A program made the position numbers and the translations under genes. The notes under the pieces are model-generated. The model was given only the letters and a program-made list of their open reading frames with translations. It was not told the DNA's origin and ran no database searches. Shown one piece after another: positions 61,256-64,000 of a stretch of 64,000 nucleotides of DNA. Source of the stretch: an uncultured Eubacteriales bacterium (lineage in GTDB: Bacteria; Bacillota; Clostridia; Peptostreptococcales; Anaerovoracaceae); assembly GCA_949286985.1 (NCBI GenBank), contig CASEEM010000010.1, positions 1 to 64,000 of the forward strand, in the 5' to 3' direction. Positions within the stretch are counted from its first letter, which is position 1, and each line of letters opens with the position of its first letter.

Positions 61256-61789
61256 TCAGAAGCTCGGCGGCGTGCTGACCCAAATCACCACTGCACCTTC
61301 TTCACTCGTCAAATAGTGTTCTTTCGAAGGGTACAGATAAAAGGATTCGCCCTGCTTCACCGGATGCAAATCCGCTCCGAAATGAACTTCGACGCTGCCC
61401 TCGAGGACGTAACCGAACTCCTCGCCTTCATGCGGATCCTCCTCGATCGTCGATCCGCCCGGGGCCAGCCTCAGCCGAATCGGCTCCATCATGTTCTTCT
61501 GTGCATTCGGAACGACCCAGCTGATTTCGCTGCCGTGCTCTTCATCCTCCTTGACGAAATAATCCTCTTCCGAGTAGACGATCGGAGGATGCTCCGGCTC
61601 CGAGAAGAAGGTATGGAGGTCCGAACCGAGGCAGGTCAGGAGATCCTCGAGCGTAGCGATCGACGGCGAAGTCAGGTCGCGCTCCATCTGAGAGATAAAG
61701 CCCTTTGAAAGCTCCGCACGGTCCGCCAGTTCCTCCTGCGTCAGGCCGCGTTCGATGCGAAGCTGTCTTATTTTCTCGCCGATACCCAT
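61256..61789 (-). CDS. XRE-cupin regulator of the pot operon (PuuR type)
   Basis: Transcription regulator of 177 aa: XRE helix-turn-helix (residues about 5-60, GIGEKIRQLRIERGLTQEEL; GFISQMERDLTSPSIATLEDL) joined to a cupin domain (about 100-177, GGSTIEEDPHEGEEFGYVLEG) that could sense a small ligand. This architecture and position point to polyamine-responsive control of potABCD. The ATG at 61789 with AAAGGA is chosen. Its own promoter carries an inverted repeat. Confidence 0.9.
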   Translation of the reverse strand: MGIGEKIRQLRIERGLTQEELADRAELSKGFISQMERDLTSPSIATLEDLLTCLGSDLHTFFSEPEHPPIVYSEEDYFVKEDEEHGSEISWVVPNAQKNMMEPIRLRLAPGGSTIEEDPHEGEEFGYVLEGSVEVHFGADLHPVKQGESFYLYPSKEHYLTSEEGAVVIWVSTPPSF

Positions 61790-61808
61790 AATATCCTTTC
61801 CGTGAAAA

Positions 61809-61833
61809 GCCACCCGGACCGCCTCCGGGTGGC
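61809..61833 (-). promoter_or_regulatory. Leader hairpin (possible attenuator) of the pot operon
   Basis: Perfect 10-bp stem GCCACCCGGA / TCCGGGTGGC with a 5-nt loop, followed by TTTT on the minus strand, between promoter and regulator gene. The T run is short, so termination is probably partial or conditional. Confidence 0.5.
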
Positions 61834-61852
61834 AAGTAATAGTTAATTTAAA

Positions 61853-61869
61853 GTTTAGTATTTCTAAAC
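61853..61869. promoter_or_regulatory. Operator candidate of the pot operon
   Basis: GTTTAG-TATTT-CTAAAC inverted repeat just downstream of the -10 box, suited to binding by the XRE-cupin regulator. Confidence 0.6.
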
Positions 61870-61876
61870 AACTATG

Positions 61877-61904
61877 ATTATATCGTGCAGGCCGCCGATG
61901 TCAA
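61877..61904 (-). promoter_or_regulatory. Promoter of the pot operon
   Basis: Minus strand TTGACA (61904-61899), 16-bp spacer, TATAAT (61882-61877): perfect hexamers. Confidence 0.88.
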
Positions 61905-61911
61905 GTAAAAT

Positions 61912-61943
61912 ATAAATAAAGAGATGCCCCAAGGCATCTCTTT
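61912..61943 (-). terminator. Terminator of the Mrp-type gene
   Basis: 11-bp stem (AAAGAGATGCC with GGCATCTCTTT, 4-nt loop) with a T-rich tail on the minus strand. Confidence 0.8.
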
Positions 61944-61988
61944 GCTCTCTATTGCGTCATTCAAAGTCGCCGACGCCGCTTATTCATA

Positions 61989-62029
61989 CGGCGTTTTGCG
62001 CGAGGCTCCGCGTCGGCGTTTTGCGCGAG
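61989..62029. repeat. 16-bp direct repeat, period 25
   Basis: CGGCGTTTTGCGCGAG occurs at 61989-62004 and 62014-62029, next to the Mrp-type stop codon. Function unknown. Confidence 0.8.
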
Positions 62030-62030
62030 C

Positions 62031-62882
62031 CTACTTCAGCATCTCCTTGACCGACGCCTGCAGCGGATTCTCGCCTGCGAACTCGATGCGTCCCTCGTCG
62101 CTCATGCGCGCGAGCTCCGGATCGATCGGCAGCTTGGCCAGAACCGGCAGTCCCTTCGCCGCTGCGATCTCATCCACGCGGCTCGGTCCGAAGATCTCGA
62201 GCTTGCGTCCGCAATCCGGGCACGTGAAGTAGCTCATGTTCTCGACTACGCCGAGAACCGGAATGTTCATCATCTTCGCCATGTTGTACGCCTTCTCGAC
62301 GATCATCGAGACGAGCTCCTGCGGCGACGTGACGATGATGATGCCGTCGACCGGGAGCGACTGGAAGACCGTGAGCGGGACGTCGCCCGTGCCCGGCGGC
62401 ATATCGATAAACATCACGTCGAGATCTCCCCATGCGACATCCGTCCAGAACTGCGTGACCGCGCCGGCGATGACCGGTCCGCGCCAGATGACCGGATCCG
62501 TCTCATTCTGCGTCAGAAGGTTGAGCGACATGACCTTGATGCCCGAGCCGCTGGCCTCCGGGAGAATCCCGATCTCCGAAGCACCGGCCGTCTCGTGAAT
62601 GCCGAACATCTTCGGAATCGACGGCCCCGTAATATCCGCATCCAAGATGCCGACCTCATATCCCTCGCGTCTCGCCGCAACTGCTGCAAGACCCGTGACC
62701 ATCGACTTGCCGACGCCGCCCTTGCCGCTGACGATGCCGATGACCTTCTTCACCTTGCTGTGCGCATTGAGCGCCTCCTTGCCCGGGGCGCCGCCCTCGC
62801 GCGAAGAGCAGTTCGCCGAGCAGCTCGAACAATCATGCGTGCAATTCTCTTCCGGACGCTCCATGTCCTTGTTCTCTTCCAT
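62031..62882 (-). CDS. Mrp/NBP35-type iron-sulphur carrier ATPase
   Basis: P-loop ATPase (ApbC/Mrp) that carries iron-sulphur clusters to target proteins. The 283-aa protein has an N-terminal cysteine array (CTHDCSSCSANC), the deviant Walker A SGKGGVGKS, DADITGPSIP and MPPGTGD, and the cluster-binding CPDCG pair near residue 220. The N-terminal array resembles that of eukaryotic NBP35 and is found in only part of the bacterial family. The ATG at 62882 with GGAGG is used. Confidence 0.92.
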   Translation of the reverse strand: MEENKDMERPEENCTHDCSSCSANCSSREGGAPGKEALNAHSKVKKVIGIVSGKGGVGKSMVTGLAAVAARREGYEVGILDADITGPSIPKMFGIHETAGASEIGILPEASGSGIKVMSLNLLTQNETDPVIWRGPVIAGAVTQFWTDVAWGDLDVMFIDMPPGTGDVPLTVFQSLPVDGIIIVTSPQELVSMIVEKAYNMAKMMNIPVLGVVENMSYFTCPDCGRKLEIFGPSRVDEIAAAKGLPVLAKLPIDPELARMSDEGRIEFAGENPLQASVKEMLK

Positions 62883-62943
62883 CACTTACCTCCTCTATAG
62901 CAGGAAGACTCCGGCAGCTTTGCCGAAGTTCCCTCGACGCCAA

Positions 62944-62970
62944 GAAAAAAGCGGGCAGTCGCTGCCCGCT
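62944..62970 (-). terminator. Terminator of the HU gene
   Basis: AGCGGGCAG / CTGCCCGCT stem with a TCG loop and six T on the minus strand. Confidence 0.9.
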
Positions 62971-62988
62971 TGCTCACCCTTGCGATGA

Positions 62989-63261
62989 TTACTTAACCGC
63001 TTCCTTCAGGGCCTTACCAGCCTTGAAAGCCGGAGCCTTCGTAGCCGCGATCTCTACTACCTCGCCCGTCTGCGGGTTGCGACCCTGACGTGCCGATCTC
63101 TCACGAACTTCGAAGTTACCGAATCCGAGAATCTGAACCTTCTCGCCCTTAGCCATAGCCTTCGTAATCTCATCGAATACTGCGACAACAGCTGCCGAAG
63201 CGTCCTTCTTCGAAAGGCCCGTGTTCTCAGCTACTGCATTGATCAATTCAGTCTTATTCAT
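62989..63261 (-). CDS. hup: Nucleoid protein HU
   Basis: Histone-like DNA-bending protein of 90 aa. Begins [21 protein letters not shown] and has the hallmark [21 protein letters not shown] beta arm (two parts: [27 protein letters not shown]) and [11 protein letters not shown] end. AAGGAG precedes the ATG. Confidence 0.98.
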   Translation of the reverse strand: MNKTELINAVAENTGLSKKDASAAVVAVFDEITKAMAKGEKVQILGFGNFEVRERSARQGRNPQTGEVVEIAATKAPAFKAGKALKEAVK

Positions 63262-63332
63262 AATGATCTCTCCTTAATGTAAAATACTCGCATCCACTTC
63301 GTCCCGTTTCAAACAAAGTGCTAACGATTGAA

Positions 63333-63361
63333 ATTATAAGCGAAAGAACCGCAAAATACAA
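63333..63361 (-). promoter_or_regulatory. Promoter of the HU gene
   Basis: Minus strand TTGTAT (63361-63356), 17-bp spacer, TATAAT (63338-63333). Confidence 0.7.
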
Positions 63362-63454
63362 GGCTTTACGCATACATTTCTCATAAGAGTCCATTGTTTT
63401 CAAGCCTTCTTCACATAAGACGCCTTTTGTGATCCCTTCCCTGCTGCACACCTC

Positions 63455-63925
63455 TTAACGGTGTGCCTTTGCCGTATACTCCGTCAGCGTCATCTTGATG
63501 ACCGCGACGCTGTTCACCATCTTCTCGTCGAACTCGAATTCCTTATGAGCGACCGAGCGCATCAGGACCTTGAGCGCGTGGGTCTTTTCCTCGAGATCGG
63601 TGACGACCTCGCCCGTGCCGCGGCCGAAGAGCGACTCAAACCTCGAGCCGTACCCGCACGGAACCTCGGCCTCGATCATCTCCACGGAGTTGTAAATGAA
63701 AACGGCGATATGCGGATCCTTGGCCAGACAATCGAGCTTGTGGCCCTCCTTGGCCGAGTGCGCATAGAGGACGATCGGGCCCTCGCCGTCCCACTCCGTG
63801 CCGTAATGAAGCTGCACGAGATAGGGACATTCATCATCCTGCATCGCAAGCGAAAGTGTATCCGACTTCTCCAGGATGGCCTTCAAATCCGCTGCATCCG
63901 TCAGCTGTCTGTCTTGTCTTCTCAT
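63455..63925 (-). CDS. PPOX-class flavin-dependent protein (NimA-like)
   Basis: Split-barrel flavin-binding protein of 156 aa, related to pyridoxamine phosphate oxidases and 5-nitroimidazole reductases NimA. Seen: MRRQDRQLTDAADLKAIL, a central YAHSAKEGHKLDCL loop and VCGYGSRFESLFGRGTGEV-like segment. The catalytic role is not known. A hairpin (GCACACC/GGTGTGC, 63446-63466) overlaps its stop codon; no T run follows. Confidence 0.87.
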   Translation of the reverse strand: MRRQDRQLTDAADLKAILEKSDTLSLAMQDDECPYLVQLHYGTEWDGEGPIVLYAHSAKEGHKLDCLAKDPHIAVFIYNSVEMIEAEVPCGYGSRFESLFGRGTGEVVTDLEEKTHALKVLMRSVAHKEFEFDEKMVNSVAVIKMTLTEYTAKAHR

Positions 63926-63960
63926 CTTCGTCCTCCCTTTCGAATCGTTTTCTTTCTTCC

Positions 63961-63988
63961 ATTATAAAGACTCTTCGCGCCGCTTCAA
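63961..63988 (-). promoter_or_regulatory. Promoter of the PPOX-class gene
   Basis: Minus strand TTGAAG (63988-63983), 16-bp spacer, TATAAT (63966-63961). Confidence 0.65.
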
Positions 63989-64000
63989 GCCTGCGGCGGC

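Noticed and set aside
63300..63330. CIRCE-like half site TTAGCACTT in the HU leader (minus strand)
   Set aside because: The second arm is missing, so HrcA control is not supported.
63254..63451. A 65-codon frame between HU and the PPOX gene
   Set aside because: It overlaps the HU promoter and leader, has no ribosome site and looks like chance coding despite one hydrophobic stretch.

Overview
The window is a 64-kb stretch of a GC-rich, low-redundancy chromosome from an anaerobic-type Bacillota, most likely class Clostridia (Lachnospiraceae-like; the family is an inference). The evidence is a nine-gene V/A-type ATPase operon in the Enterococcus ntp order, a CIRCE-controlled hrcA-grpE-dnaK-dnaJ operon, AddB instead of RecBCD, WalJ beside RlmH, an FMN riboswitch on a ribD-ribE-ribBA-ribH operon, Shine-Dalgarno sites of the AGGAGG type and sigma-A promoters. 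No rRNA, CRISPR array, intact IS element or prophage was seen. Codons favour C in the third position, which leaves many long but spurious open frames opposite real genes.

Layout. 1-896: 3' part of a phosphohexomutase. 1065-9682 (-): ntpFIKECGABD, whose proteolipid keeps the sodium ligands of E. hirae NtpK. 9914-16683 (-): a 58-aa membrane protein, rlmH, walJ, addB, a HAD phosphatase and prfB with an intact +1 frameshift site. 16789-21540 (-): secA, a CNNM/CBS membrane protein and a histidine phosphatase. 21645-22375 (+): an HD protein and tRNA-Arg(CCG). 22376-25320: a patchy accessory segment next to the tRNA, with hairpins, a complete mini-gene for a 24-aa hydrophobic peptide, a gene remnant, and a three-gene unit (Fic-fold protein lacking the catalytic His, anchored DNA/RNA nuclease, lipoprotein). 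25456-29278: MATE and DMT transporters and two acetyltransferases. 29410-30420 (+): rplM-rpsI behind an unusual duplicated leader. 30576-31128 (+): a RelE-type toxin-antitoxin pair. 31184-37211 (-): B3/4 protein, ThrH, a HAD phosphatase and the riboflavin genes.

37540-46053: an unknown protein, a DMT exporter, a sodium:neurotransmitter-type symporter, a MalY/PatB-type lyase, tsf and rpsB, and a purine permease. 46208-49539 (+): dinB, a GH25 hydrolase and an exonuclease III. 49637-51832 (-): a radical SAM protein and a TetR regulator with evenly spaced repeats between them. 51860-56664 (-): dnaJ, dnaK, grpE, hrcA with CIRCE. 57423-61789 (-): a cupin-type regulator and potABCD. 62031-63925 (-): an Mrp-type P-loop ATPase, HU and a PPOX-fold flavoprotein.

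Functionally the window combines core genes (protein synthesis and secretion, chaperones, recombination, riboflavin synthesis) with ion-driven energetics (V-ATPase, sodium symporter) and small accessory insertions. Many promoters can be read directly. A recurring feature is the extended -10 motif TGnTATAAT, often without a good -35. The most promising novel candidates are the 24-aa peptide mini-gene, the Fic-fold/nuclease/lipoprotein unit, the phased repeats at the TetR/radical SAM locus, the duplicated rplM leader, and the two HAD phosphatases after ribH.
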